A program made the translations under genes and the position numbers. Shown here piece by piece: positions 8,148 to 16,465 of a stretch of 31,951 nucleotides of DNA (positions within the stretch are counted from its first letter, which is position 1; each line of letters begins with the position of its first letter). This stretch comes from an uncultured Clostridia bacterium (GTDB lineage Bacteria; Bacillota; Clostridia; Christensenellales; Aristaeellaceae), in contig CAKUKM010000028.1 in assembly GCA_934663595.1 (NCBI GenBank), positions 1 to 31,951 on the forward strand. Reading direction: 5' to 3'. Under the pieces are notes generated by a model. That model had not been told where the DNA came from. It saw nothing but the letters and a program-made list of their open reading frames with translations, and did no database searches.

Positions 8148-9035
8148 TCAGGCGCCCAGGAACCGGTCGATCGCCTCGCACGCCTGCTCAAACGGCCGCG
8201 CCTGCATGTCCAGCCAGCAAATCGCCTTGTCGCGCCGAAACCAGATGCGCTGCCGCTTGGCGAACTGCTTGATCGCCGTGGCCAGCTGGTCGATCATGTC
8301 CTGCCGATCCGGGATTTCGCCGATCAGGTATTGCGTGATATAGCGGTATTCCAGCCCGAGCCGGAGCAGAAACTCCGTGCTCGCGCCCGCGTCCATCAGC
8401 GCCTGCACCTCCTCGATCATGCCCTCGTTCAGCCGCCGCTCGAGCCGCTCGTCGATGCGCGCGCGCAGCACGTCCGCCGGCCACGACACGCCCAGCTTCA
8501 GGCAGTCGTATCGCGGCTGATTCGGCTGCGATTCCTCGTCGCCGTCGTGGATCTTCTCCAGCCGGCGCATCACGCGGTTGCGGTTTTTGGGATCGATTTC
8601 GATCTCCGGCCGCAGCGCGATCAGCATTTCATACAATTTCGGCGTTTCAAACGTCTCCAGATAGGCGCGGTATTCAAGATCGGGCTTGGATTCCTTCATC
8701 ACATAGCCCTCCGTGACCGATTCGACATACAGCCCCGTGCCGCCCACGAGAAACGGCTGCCTCCCGCGCGCGCAGATGGAATCGATCGCCTGATACGCCA
8801 GGCGCTGAAAATCGTGCATCGAGAAGAAATCGTTCGGCTCGGCCACGTCGATTAAATGGTGCTTCACCCCGCGCATTTCCTCCGGCGTAATCTTGCCGCT
8901 GCCCAGATCCAGCCCGCGAAACACCTGCCGCGAGTCCGCCGAAACGATCTCGCCCGCGTATTTTTCGGCCAGTCGAACGCCCAGCCCGCTCTTTCCGGAC
9001 GCGTTCGTTCCCTCAATCACGATCAGCTTTTCCAT
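8148..9035 (-). CDS. tRNA dimethylallyltransferase (MiaA-like, divergent)
   Basis: The 295-residue protein has the MiaA plan: a P-loop at residues 9-16, the SADSRQVF segment at about 33-40, HHLIDV, a central FLVGGTGLYVES motif and a C-terminal part with GLEYRYITQYL and QFAKRQRIWFRRD. MiaA adds a dimethylallyl group to A37 of tRNAs reading UNN codons. Several key places are unusual: the P-loop reads GTNASGKS instead of GPTASGKS, and the following motif reads GLDLGSGKITPEEM instead of the common GMDIGTAKPT. This suggests a divergent subfamily or paralogue. It overlaps the stop of the BI-1 gene by one base (TGATG). The genes usually beside miaA, mutL and hfq, are absent here. Confidence 0.8.
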   Translation of the reverse strand: MEKLIVIEGTNASGKSGLGVRLAEKYAGEIVSADSRQVFRGLDLGSGKITPEEMRGVKHHLIDVAEPNDFFSMHDFQRLAYQAIDSICARGRQPFLVGGTGLYVESVTEGYVMKESKPDLEYRAYLETFETPKLYEMLIALRPEIEIDPKNRNRVMRRLEKIHDGDEESQPNQPRYDCLKLGVSWPADVLRARIDERLERRLNEGMIEEVQALMDAGASTEFLLRLGLEYRYITQYLIGEIPDRQDMIDQLATAIKQFAKRQRIWFRRDKAICWLDMQARPFEQACEAIDRFLGA

Positions 9036-9736
9036 CAGTTCCCCCGGTCGTCGCGCCGGCTGCGCGCCAGAATGCTCAGTATTCTCAGGAAAATGTTGAT
9101 AATATCCAGATACAGCGCGCTCGCCGCGGCGATCGCGTTCGTCGTCGTGCGCTGAACGCTGTTCGCGCGCACCCAGTCGTAGCCGATATACAGGCACATG
9201 ATGATCACCACCGCCCAGTCCGTCAGCGTAATCGCCGCGCGGAAGAACAGCATGCCGAGGCTCTCGACCACGATCGTCGCCAGCAGCGCGACGCCCAGGC
9301 CGCCCGCCATGCGCTCAAACACCTGCGGAATCAGCGTCGATACGATCATCATGATCAGCGTCACAATCGCAGTCGACAGCGCCGCGCGCGCCACCAGCCC
9401 CGGGTCATACGCGGCCGTGGCCATCGCCACCAGCACGCCCACCGGCAGCGCGATCAGATTGTAGCCGATAAAGCATGTCCCCGCGTTGTACGAGCGCACC
9501 ATGCCCGACCCGATCATCACCAATACGAAATACGCAATCACGAACGCAAGCAGCCCGCCGCCCATCGCGAGCCCGAGCAGCCGCGGCCCCAGAAGCTGCG
9601 TAATGGCGAAATTGAGCCCGAAGCCCCACGCCAGCATCAGCCCGATCAGCAGATTGTATCGCGATTCCGTCAGCTCCTGCGCGCCCTCGCGATTCGTAAC
9701 AAACGATTGAAAGCTCAGATTGCCCCTTTCGGACAT
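9035..9736 (-). CDS. Bax inhibitor-1/YccA family membrane protein
   Basis: The 233-residue protein has about seven hydrophobic segments and ends with the family signature: a DWAVVIIMCLYIGYDW-like helix and then ALYLDIINIFLRIL. BI-1 proteins are integral membrane proteins, and a bacterial member acts as a pH-sensitive calcium leak; the exact role here is not known. The start at 9736 has an excellent AAGGAGGG site which overlaps the murF stop codon (9749), showing tight operon packing. Why it sits between murF and a miaA-like gene is unclear. Confidence 0.88.
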   Translation of the reverse strand: MSERGNLSFQSFVTNREGAQELTESRYNLLIGLMLAWGFGLNFAITQLLGPRLLGLAMGGGLLAFVIAYFVLVMIGSGMVRSYNAGTCFIGYNLIALPVGVLVAMATAAYDPGLVARAALSTAIVTLIMMIVSTLIPQVFERMAGGLGVALLATIVVESLGMLFFRAAITLTDWAVVIIMCLYIGYDWVRANSVQRTTTNAIAAASALYLDIINIFLRILSILARSRRDDRGN

Positions 9737-9748
9737 AATCGTCCCTCC

Positions 9749-11107
9749 TTACAGCGTCTGAAGCGCCTCCGTGATCCTCTCAAACGCCATGCTGTGCGAC
9801 GCCTTGACCAGCACCGCGTCGCCCTCGGAGATCATTTCCGGCAGCGCGCAAATCAATTCGTCGCGCGTTGCAAACCATTTCGCGCGTCCGCCCTCGGCCT
9901 CCGCGCCCCTGCAGGTGTCCCTGGAAAGCTCGCCCGCGGTCAAAACCAGCTCCGCGCCGCCGCGCACCGCGCTCCTGCCCACCTGCTCGTGCAGCGCGCG
10001 CGCGTTCTCGCCCAGCTCCAGCATGTCGCCCAGGATGCATACCTTGCGCCCGGGCAGCATTTGAAGCGACTGTATCGCCGCGCCCACCGACGAGGGATTG
10101 GCGTTGTAGCAATCGCTCACGATCGTGATCTTCGGCGACCGGATCACGCGCGCGCGCTCGCCCACCGTGCGATACCGCGCAATGCCGCGCGCGATCTGCG
10201 CGTTCGTCATGCCGAGCGCGCTGCCCACCGCCGCGCCCGCCAGCGCCGCGTACACCATGTGCACGCCGAACGCCGGAATGTACGCGTCAAACGAGCCGCC
10301 GTCGTGCGAAATCGTGCAGCGAACGCCGTCCGCGCCGAGATTGCAGATATTGCTCGCCACGAAATCATTTTCGGGATTCAGTCCGTAGGTCACGCGCCGC
10401 GTGGGCGGATAGAAGTCCTTCAAATGCGCGTCGTCGCCGTTCAATACGGCCAGATCGTCCCTGCCCATGGATTCAAAGATCTCGCTCTTCGCGCGCAAAA
10501 CGCCCTCGCGGTCGCCGAGAAATTCCAGATGCGAATCGCCGATCACGCTCATCACCGCGATCGTGGGCCGCACCATGCTCGTCAGCACCCGCATTTCGCC
10601 GAAATCGCTGATGCCCATTTCAATCACCGCCGCCTCGTGCATCTTGTCGAGCGCGAGCAGCGTCTTCGGCACGCCCAGGGCGTTGTTGAAATTCTTTTCG
10701 GTCTTGTGCGTGCGGAAGCGCTCGGACAGCACCGCGGCGATCATTTCCTTCGTCGTGGTCTTGCCGACGCTTCCGGTAATGCCCACGATCGGAATGGAAA
10801 ACCGCCCGCGATACCAGCCCGCCAGCGCGCCGATCGCCTCAAGCGTCGATTCCACGCGCACGCACGGCGTCTCATTCGCCTTCGGCTCCCTCTCGGACAG
10901 GCAGCACGCCGCGCCGTGGCGCAAACTCGGAGCCATGAAATCGTGGCCGTCCACGCGCGCGCCGGGAAACGCGACGAACAGCGCGCCCGCACCCACCTCG
11001 CGGCTGTCGCTGGTTACGAACGCAATCTCGCGATCCAACGCGTCGGGTTCGCCGTAATAGGTTCCGTTCGTCGCCGCAGCGAGCTGCCGGATCGTGAAGT
11101 GCTTCAT
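9749..11107 (-). CDS. murF: UDP-N-acetylmuramoyl-tripeptide:D-alanyl-D-alanine ligase
   Basis: This 452-residue Mur ligase adds D-Ala-D-Ala to the UDP-MurNAc-tripeptide, the last cytoplasmic step of the peptidoglycan precursor. The N-terminal domain contains SDSREV at about 33-38. The central domain has the ATP-binding GITGSVGKTTTKEM at about 109-122, then KNFNNALGVP and EMGISDFGEM. The C-terminal domain contains DCYNANPSS and ILGDMLELG. The length is normal. ATG at 11107 overlaps the ddl stop codon as ATGA, so the supplier of D-Ala-D-Ala and the enzyme that uses it are made in step. Confidence 0.95.
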   Translation of the reverse strand: MKHFTIRQLAAATNGTYYGEPDALDREIAFVTSDSREVGAGALFVAFPGARVDGHDFMAPSLRHGAACCLSEREPKANETPCVRVESTLEAIGALAGWYRGRFSIPIVGITGSVGKTTTKEMIAAVLSERFRTHKTEKNFNNALGVPKTLLALDKMHEAAVIEMGISDFGEMRVLTSMVRPTIAVMSVIGDSHLEFLGDREGVLRAKSEIFESMGRDDLAVLNGDDAHLKDFYPPTRRVTYGLNPENDFVASNICNLGADGVRCTISHDGGSFDAYIPAFGVHMVYAALAGAAVGSALGMTNAQIARGIARYRTVGERARVIRSPKITIVSDCYNANPSSVGAAIQSLQMLPGRKVCILGDMLELGENARALHEQVGRSAVRGGAELVLTAGELSRDTCRGAEAEGGRAKWFATRDELICALPEMISEGDAVLVKASHSMAFERITEALQTL

Positions 11108-12147
11108 GCGCGCCTTTCCTCCAATGCCATTTCAATCACCCGTTTGCAGAGCGATTCATAATCCACGCCCGCCGCCGCCGCTTCCTGCGGCATCAGGCTC
11201 GTGGGCGTCATGCCGGGCAGCGTGTTGATTTCCAGGAAGTAAATGTCCTGTCCGTCCACGATGAAGTCCGAACGCGAATACGCGCTCAGCCCCAGCGCCC
11301 GATGCACCTTCACAGCGGCCTCGCCCAGCCGCTTTTCAATTTCCGGATCGATGGGCGTGGGGCAGATTTCCACCGTCGCGCCCGCCTGATATTTGTTTTT
11401 GTAATCGTAAAAGCCGTGCTTGGGAATGATTTCGATCGAAGGCAGCGCCCGGTCGCCCAGCACGCCCACATCGATCTCGCGGCCGCGCACGTACTGCTCG
11501 ATCAGCACGCGGCCATACTGAAGGTTTCCATAAAGCGCGGCTTTGAATTCCTCGCGCGTTTCGGGAATCGCCACGCCGATAGACGAGCCGCTGTCGACGG
11601 GTTTGACCACGCACGGAAGAATCGCACTGTCCGCAAGCGCGTCGATATCGCCCTCCGCGTAATCCACGACCCGCCATTCCGGCGTCTTTACGCCCGTTCC
11701 GGCAATCAGCCGCTTGGTCAGATCCTTATCCATCGCCAGCGCGCTGCCCAGATAGCCGCTGCCCGTGTATTTTACGCCCAGCAGATCCAGCGCCGCCTGA
11801 ATGCGCCCGTCCTCGCCGCACGCGCCGTGCAGCCCCAGAAACACCACGTCCGCCAGCTGGCAAAGCTCCAGCACGCGCTTTCCCACGCGGCTCGGGCTCT
11901 TCCATTTGCGCGAGGCGATCACCTTTTCCAGATCCGGCTCCTCCTCGGGAACGCGCGCCTCCCCAAGCGGCGGAAGGTCGTTGAACAGCTCGTTCAAATC
12001 GCCCTCGTAGTCCTCCAGGCCCATAAACATATCCACCAGCACCGCCTGATGGCCGAGCTTGCGCAGCGCGCCGCAAATCAGCGTGCCGCTGGAAATGGAA
12101 ACGTCGCGCTCCATGCTCAGCCCGCCGCACATCACCACAATCTTCAT
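11104..12147 (-). CDS. ddl: D-alanine--D-alanine ligase
   Basis: The 347-residue ATP-grasp enzyme makes D-Ala-D-Ala for cell-wall synthesis. Visible signatures are MCGGLSMERDVSISSG near the N-terminus, HGACGEDGRIQ, VKPVDSGSSIGV in the ATP-binding domain, and FLEINTLPGMTPTSLMP near the end, which carries metal-binding and substrate-binding residues. The frame extends further upstream, but ATG at 12147 gives the normal family N-terminus (MKIVVMCGG); a TTG three codons earlier is possible. The ribosome site (AAGGGCGG, about ten bases away) is only moderate. It is the first gene of a six-gene operon with murF, BI-1, miaA-like, MFS and pheB. Confidence 0.95.
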   Translation of the reverse strand: MKIVVMCGGLSMERDVSISSGTLICGALRKLGHQAVLVDMFMGLEDYEGDLNELFNDLPPLGEARVPEEEPDLEKVIASRKWKSPSRVGKRVLELCQLADVVFLGLHGACGEDGRIQAALDLLGVKYTGSGYLGSALAMDKDLTKRLIAGTGVKTPEWRVVDYAEGDIDALADSAILPCVVKPVDSGSSIGVAIPETREEFKAALYGNLQYGRVLIEQYVRGREIDVGVLGDRALPSIEIIPKHGFYDYKNKYQAGATVEICPTPIDPEIEKRLGEAAVKVHRALGLSAYSRSDFIVDGQDIYFLEINTLPGMTPTSLMPQEAAAAGVDYESLCKRVIEMALEERRA

Positions 12148-12217
12148 TTCGTCCAAACCGCCCTTCCCGCCCGTTTGTCCGCCCCGGAGCGACAATTTTC
12201 CCCGGGGATATACGCTG

Positions 12218-12246
12218 ATTTTACCACATATTATGTTATCATTCAA
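12218..12246 (-). promoter_or_regulatory. Sigma-A promoter of the ddl-murF operon
   Basis: Minus strand: TTGAAT at 12241-12246, 17-base spacer, TAAAAT at 12218-12223. The leader to the ddl start is about 65 bases and contains a CCCCGG/CCGGGG hairpin around 12182-12207, of unknown meaning. Confidence 0.65.
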
Positions 12247-12348
12247 CTTTATTCGCGCGCCGAAAGTGAATAATCCGCGCGCGGGTTATGCAAAAACGCG
12301 CGCGCAGCTCCCCCGTCCACAACTCTTATTGCATTTCCCCGACAGGTT

Positions 12349-13143
12349 TTACTGTAATCCGGCCAATTTTTTCTCATATTCCTCCATCTCCGGGCGGGTG
12401 ACCGGGCAGACGGACGTGATCGGCATGCTCAGGCCCTCGCGCACCAGCGAAAGCGCCTCGGCGATGTTGCCGTCCTCTTCCTCCATGCGCGCCAGATAGT
12501 AAATCGTCGTGACCTGATCGGGCTTTAATTCGTGCGCCTTTTTGAAATACTCCTTCGCCGTATCGCGCAGCCCCTGCTTCTCGGCCGAATCGCTCTTGCG
12601 CTCGGACATAAACAGATTCATCTGCGCCACGTTGTCGAGCGTCGCGGGATCTTCGTCGTCGTATTCCATCGCCTGGCGGTTGAATTCGATCGCCTCGGCA
12701 AAATCGCCGGTCTGGCGCGCCTGATCCACCAGGAACATGCCCAGCGTCGTGTACACCAGTCCGTTCATCTTATGCTGCGCGGCCATGCGAATCGTCTCGA
12801 TCGCCTTGTCCACATGGCCCATTTTCCATTGGCAGATCGCGAAATTCACCCGCAGCGTAAACCGGTCGTCGGGCTTCATCGTCTTGTCCTTCGCCGCCTC
12901 CAGCATCAGCGCGCGCGCCTTTTCAAAATCGCCCATCTGCATGCTGAGAATGCCGTAGCCCGTGAGCGCGCCGGACTTGCGAAAGCCCATTTCATATGCC
13001 TCGCCATACAGCCGATACGCCTCGTTCAGCTTTTCCGTGCACTCGCGATATTTGCCCTGCTGCCGAAGCTGCAGCGCCGCCACATGCGTGCGATACGCCT
13101 TGCCGCCCAGCTGATTTGCCTTAATGCCGTCCATGAATCCCAT
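12349..13143 (-). CDS. Tetratricopeptide repeat protein
   Basis: The 264-residue protein consists of degenerate TPR helices, for example AALQLRQQGKYRECTEKLNE at about 22-41, LSMQMGDFEKARALMLEAA at about 67-85, ICQWKMGHVDKAIETIRMAA and YYLARMEEEDGNIAEALSLV. It has no signal peptide. TPRs bind proteins; the partner is unknown, but its neighbour is a YprB-like nuclease with its own TPR-like tail. ATG at 13143 is preferred since GGAGG lies eight bases upstream; ATG at 13149 is too close to that site. The gene overlaps the end of the upstream gene by about 20 bases, so translation is probably coupled. Confidence 0.82.
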   Translation of the reverse strand: MGFMDGIKANQLGGKAYRTHVAALQLRQQGKYRECTEKLNEAYRLYGEAYEMGFRKSGALTGYGILSMQMGDFEKARALMLEAAKDKTMKPDDRFTLRVNFAICQWKMGHVDKAIETIRMAAQHKMNGLVYTTLGMFLVDQARQTGDFAEAIEFNRQAMEYDDEDPATLDNVAQMNLFMSERKSDSAEKQGLRDTAKEYFKKAHELKPDQVTTIYYLARMEEEDGNIAEALSLVREGLSMPITSVCPVTRPEMEEYEKKLAGLQ

Positions 13144-14287
13144 TTTCATTGCCTCCCCGCTTCTTTTCCAGTCGCTGAATGCGCTTTTCCCATTCCGGTA
13201 AGTCCGGCTCCGCCGAAAGCGACCGCGCCAGACGCGCGTGCTTCAGCGCGAGCTCGATGTTTTTGCTCCGATGCTCGTACAGCTTCGCCAGCTCCAGATG
13301 CGCCCGCGCCGGCTCCTGATTCCGCGCGAGCATTTTTTCCAGCGCCGCGCGCATTTCCTCGCAATTGCCCTCGCGCCGCGCCATCAGATACAGCCGCCAG
13401 TTCGCCTGCTCGGACACGCTCTCCTCCGAAAGCGCGCGCAGCGTTCCATCCCGCGCCGCCGGAACCGCCGCCCGCCGATACAGCTCGCGCGCCGGGCCGA
13501 CCTCGCCCTGCCGCTCCAGCGCCTTGCCCACCGAAAACAGATCGCGCTTCTCCTGCGCCGTTTCGGGCGCGGCATACAGCGCGCACAGCCGCACCAGCAG
13601 CGTCTGCAGCGTCGCGATGTCCTGTCGGTTGTGATCCAGGATGTCGGTAAGCAGGTTCATATCCCCCGTCTTTAAATAATCGAAATACCGCTGCGGCACC
13701 TCGCTGCCCGGAAGATCGTCGATTCGGGGCATATTCAGGATCTTTTCCTCCAGATTGCCCAGCCGGCACGAGCCCAGCCGCAGCTTCCACGCGCGCTTCG
13801 CCGGATGCAGAAGATCCAGATTCTCCATCTCGCGCCAGCGATGCCGCATGCGGCACATCGTAAATCGCTGCTCCAGCAGCGGCATGTCGAACGATCGGCC
13901 GTTGAACGTGCAAACGCAGTCGAACGCGTCCATCCGGTTCGCCAGCCGGTCGATCAGATCCGGCTCGTCGCTGTAATCGCGCATCAGATACTGCTCGATA
14001 TGAAAGCAGTCCTCCTCCACGAACCCCACGCCCACCAGAAACGCCACCGTTCCCGCGCCGTGCGAAAGCCCTGTCGTTTCGGTATCGAGAAACAGGCATT
14101 TGCGCGCGTCGAACGCCCGGCCGCTCCAGCCGATGCGCCGAAGGCCCACCGGAGACAGCGCGCCAATTTCATCTTCCAGATCCGCCCGGAAATCGCGCAC
14201 GAGCAGTCCGCCGCGCGACGGCCGCTCCGCCTTCGCGGGCGCGGACGCGCCGATGATCTTCAGCCGCGCGCGCAGTCCCGACGCCAT
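13121..14287 (-). CDS. YprB-like ribonuclease H-fold exonuclease with TPR-like tail
   Basis: The 388-residue protein has a DnaQ/RNase H-like exonuclease core (about 60-230): FLDTETTG at 66-73 with two acidic metal ligands, CTFNGRSFDMPLL at about 126-137, and a last acidic motif LDHNRQDI at about 217-224. This is the DEDD pattern seen in Bacillus YprB. The C-terminal part (about 240-375) has TPR-like helices such as SVGKALERQGEVGPARELYRRA. A 3'-5' exonuclease activity on nucleic acid is inferred from the motifs; the substrate is unknown. The start at 14287 follows GGGGGAG by about seven bases. It is first in an operon with the TPR gene and shares a divergent promoter region with the ABC exporter. 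Confidence 0.83.
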   Translation of the reverse strand: MASGLRARLKIIGASAPAKAERPSRGGLLVRDFRADLEDEIGALSPVGLRRIGWSGRAFDARKCLFLDTETTGLSHGAGTVAFLVGVGFVEEDCFHIEQYLMRDYSDEPDLIDRLANRMDAFDCVCTFNGRSFDMPLLEQRFTMCRMRHRWREMENLDLLHPAKRAWKLRLGSCRLGNLEEKILNMPRIDDLPGSEVPQRYFDYLKTGDMNLLTDILDHNRQDIATLQTLLVRLCALYAAPETAQEKRDLFSVGKALERQGEVGPARELYRRAAVPAARDGTLRALSEESVSEQANWRLYLMARREGNCEEMRAALEKMLARNQEPARAHLELAKLYEHRSKNIELALKHARLARSLSAEPDLPEWEKRIQRLEKKRGGNENGIHGRH

Positions 14288-14343
14288 GCCGTCTCCCCCT
14301 TCCCGATTTGCTCCATTTAATATTGCCTTTCGTATTGCCTTTA

Positions 14344-14372
14344 ATTGTAATGATTCCCCCGCCGGTTGTCAA
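14344..14372 (-). promoter_or_regulatory. Strong sigma-A promoter of the yprB-like operon
   Basis: Minus strand: perfect TTGACA at 14367-14372, 17-base spacer, TACAAT at 14344-14349. Its -35 box is one arm of an 11-bp inverted repeat shared with the opposite promoter. Confidence 0.75.
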
Positions 14373-14397
14373 GAGCGCGATCTTTACCCGCCCGCGC

Positions 14398-14426
14398 TTG
14401 ACAACCGCCCGCTCCGCATTTATCAT
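14398..14426 (+). promoter_or_regulatory. Strong sigma-A promoter of the ABC exporter gene
   Basis: Perfect TTGACA at 14398-14403, 17-base spacer, TATCAT at 14421-14426. The ribosome site GGAGG is at 14450-14454. Confidence 0.75.
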
Positions 14427-14461
14427 GGAACCAGTTTACCAATAATTGCGGAGGCGCTCCC

Positions 14462-16237
14462 ATGCAAAGTAAGAAACCCCGGCATTCCCTCAAGCAGACG
14501 CTCGGCCTGTTCCAGGCGTTTCTGCCGTATTTCCGGCCGTATGTGTCGATCATGGCGATCGACCTTTTTTGCGCGTCGCTGACGACGGTCTGCGATCTGG
14601 TGCTGCCGCTGATCGTGCGCTACATCACAGGCTCCGCGCGCGAGGGCGCGGCAGCGCTGATGCTGTCGACGGTGATGAAGCTGGGCTGCCTGTACATCGC
14701 GCTGCGCCTGATCGACGCGGCGGCGAACTACTATATGCAGTCGATCGGCCACTACATGGGCTCGCGCATCGAGGCCGACATGCGCCGCGACCTGTTCTCG
14801 CACCTGCAGGATCTGCCGCACGCGTATTACGACCACGCGAAGATCGGCCAGCTGATGTCCCGCATCACGACCGACCTGAACGACATTACCGAATTTGCGC
14901 ACCACTATCCGGAGGAGCTGTTCATCGCGGCGATCAAGATCGTGGCGGCGTTTCTGATTCTGTGCCGCACGAACGTGCTGCTGACGGTGATCGTGTTCGC
15001 GTCGCTGCCGCTGATGGTGATCTTCTCGCGAATCTTTTCGAAGAAAATGCGCGAGACGTTCAAGCAGTCGCGCCATCTGCTGGGCGAGCTGAACGCCAGC
15101 GTCGAGGACAGCCTGCTCGGCGTGCGCGTGGTCAAATCGTTCGCCAATGAGGACGTGGAGCGCGAAAAGTTCGCCGAAAAGAACGCGCGCTTTCTGGAAA
15201 TCAAGAAGATGCTCTACACGAACATGGCCGGCTTCCACACCGTTCCGCGCCTGTTCGACGGGCTGATGTACATCATCGTGGTCATGCTCGGCGCGGTGTT
15301 TATGATCAAGGGCAAAATCACCGCCTCCGACCTGATCGCGTATCTGCTCTATGTCACCACGCTTCTCGCCTCGATCCGCCGCCTGGTGGAATTCTCCGAG
15401 CAGTTCCAGCGCGGCGTAACCGGCATCGAGCGCTTCACCGACGTAATGAACGAGCCGGTCGTGATTCAGGACGCGCCGAACGCGCGCGTGCTTGAAAACG
15501 TGCGCGGCGAAATCGAATTCGACCACGTGTCGTTCTCCTACGGCCCGGGCCTCAAGCAGGTGCTTTCGGACATTCAGCTCCACGTGCAGCCCGGCCAGTC
15601 CATCGCGCTCGTCGGCCCGTCCGGCGGCGGCAAGACCACGCTGTGCAATCTGATTCCGCGGTTTTACGACGTTACCGCCGGCGCGGTCAAAATCGACGGC
15701 AGCGACGTGCGCGATTTCACGCTGCATTCGCTGCGCATCCAGATCGGCATGGTGCAGCAGGACGTGTACCTCTTCTCCGGAACGATCGCCGAAAACATCG
15801 AATACGGCCGGCCCGGCGCGCCGCGCGAGGACGTAATCGCCGCGGCAAAGCTCGCCGGCGCGCATGAATTCATCATGGAGCTGGAAAACGGCTACGACAC
15901 CTATGTCGGCGAGCACGGCGTGCGCCTGTCCGGCGGCCAGAAGCAGCGCATTTCGATCGCGCGGGTATTTCTGAAAAACCCGCCGGTGCTGATTCTGGAC
16001 GAGGCCACCAGCGCGCTCGACAACGAATCCGAGCATCTCGTGCAGCAGTCGCTGGAGAAGCTGATGAAGGGCCGCACGACGTTCACCATCGCGCACCGCC
16101 TGACCACCATTCGCAATGCGAACATGATTCTGGTGCTGACCGACGAAGGCATCGTAGAGCAGGGCACGCACGCGGAGCTGATGCAGAAAAACGGCCTGTA
16201 CGCCAGCCTGTATCAGATGTATACGGAAAAAATGTGA
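14462..16237 (+). CDS. ABC exporter, fused permease and ATPase (MdlB/MsbA-like)
   Basis: The 591-residue protein is a half-transporter: a six-helix type-1 exporter membrane domain (about 1-330), then an ATPase domain (about 350-585). The ATPase has Walker A GPSGGGKTT at about 386-394, a Q-loop in GMVQQDVYLF, the signature LSGGQKQRISIAR at about 489-501, Walker B with LILDEATSALD at about 510, and the switch histidine in FTIAHRLTT. It should act as a homodimer, or with a partner encoded elsewhere, to export a lipid, drug or peptide; nothing here decides which. The start at 14462 has GGAGG with seven-base spacing. The gene is monocistronic and is followed by repeat copy 2 and a terminator. Confidence 0.93.
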   Translation: MQSKKPRHSLKQTLGLFQAFLPYFRPYVSIMAIDLFCASLTTVCDLVLPLIVRYITGSAREGAAALMLSTVMKLGCLYIALRLIDAAANYYMQSIGHYMGSRIEADMRRDLFSHLQDLPHAYYDHAKIGQLMSRITTDLNDITEFAHHYPEELFIAAIKIVAAFLILCRTNVLLTVIVFASLPLMVIFSRIFSKKMRETFKQSRHLLGELNASVEDSLLGVRVVKSFANEDVEREKFAEKNARFLEIKKMLYTNMAGFHTVPRLFDGLMYIIVVMLGAVFMIKGKITASDLIAYLLYVTTLLASIRRLVEFSEQFQRGVTGIERFTDVMNEPVVIQDAPNARVLENVRGEIEFDHVSFSYGPGLKQVLSDIQLHVQPGQSIALVGPSGGGKTTLCNLIPRFYDVTAGAVKIDGSDVRDFTLHSLRIQIGMVQQDVYLFSGTIAENIEYGRPGAPREDVIAAAKLAGAHEFIMELENGYDTYVGEHGVRLSGGQKQRISIARVFLKNPPVLILDEATSALDNESEHLVQQSLEKLMKGRTTFTIAHRLTTIRNANMILVLTDEGIVEQGTHAELMQKNGLYASLYQMYTEKM

Positions 16238-16240
16238 GTT

Positions 16241-16346
16241 TTGTGGACGGGGGGAGCAAGCTCCCCCGCCACTGCCACCCCCGCCGCGCATGTCGCCGGG
16301 TACGATTTAAAGTTCGAGAGGGCTTTGGCCCTCTCGAGCTCTCCCA
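16241..16346 (+). repeat. Hairpin-array repeat family, copy 2 (partial)
   Basis: Starts four bases after the ABC transporter stop. The first part (16241-16267) is a short hairpin repeat with a GGGGGAGC/GCTCCCCC stem shared with 18852 and 24751. The second part (about 16283-16346) matches copies 1 and 3, including the CGAGAGGGC/GCCCTCTCG hairpin (16315-16323 with 16328-16336, TTTG loop). The hairpins found in the first half of copy 1 are missing. Confidence 0.75.
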
Positions 16347-16378
16347 GGGGTTTGTGTTGTTGTTTAAATTCCCCTTTC

Positions 16379-16413
16379 AAATCCGTCGCAGTTGCTGTGC
16401 GGCGGATTTTTTT
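16379..16413 (+). terminator. Rho-independent terminator after the ABC exporter
   Basis: An 11-bp stem (AAATCCGTCGC with GCGGCGGATTT, one G-T pair) around a short loop, followed by further Ts. Confidence 0.85.
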
Positions 16414-16433
16414 GCGCATTTTTGGGCATACTT
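16404..16433 (+). promoter_or_regulatory. Possible forespore sigma-G/F promoter for the spoVA operon
   Basis: CATACTT at 16427-16433 matches six of seven bases of the sigma-G type -10 (CATACTA). The proper upstream distance holds only a weak -35 (GGATT at 16404-16408), which overlaps the terminator arm. spoVA is sigma-G-dependent in Bacillus, so context supports it; the sequence alone is weak. Confidence 0.35.
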
Positions 16434-16465
16434 CAATCAAAATCCATGGAAAAGAGGCAAAACAC

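Noticed and set aside
12279..12310. GC-rich hairpin (GCGCGCG arms) as terminator of the TPR gene
   Set aside because: No T-run after the stem on the minus strand and the alternating GC sequence pairs easily by chance.
14423..16291. A 622-codon frame on the minus strand opposite the ABC exporter
   Set aside because: Composition is typical antisense (His/Arg/Gln-rich), while the plus strand has all the ABC motifs.
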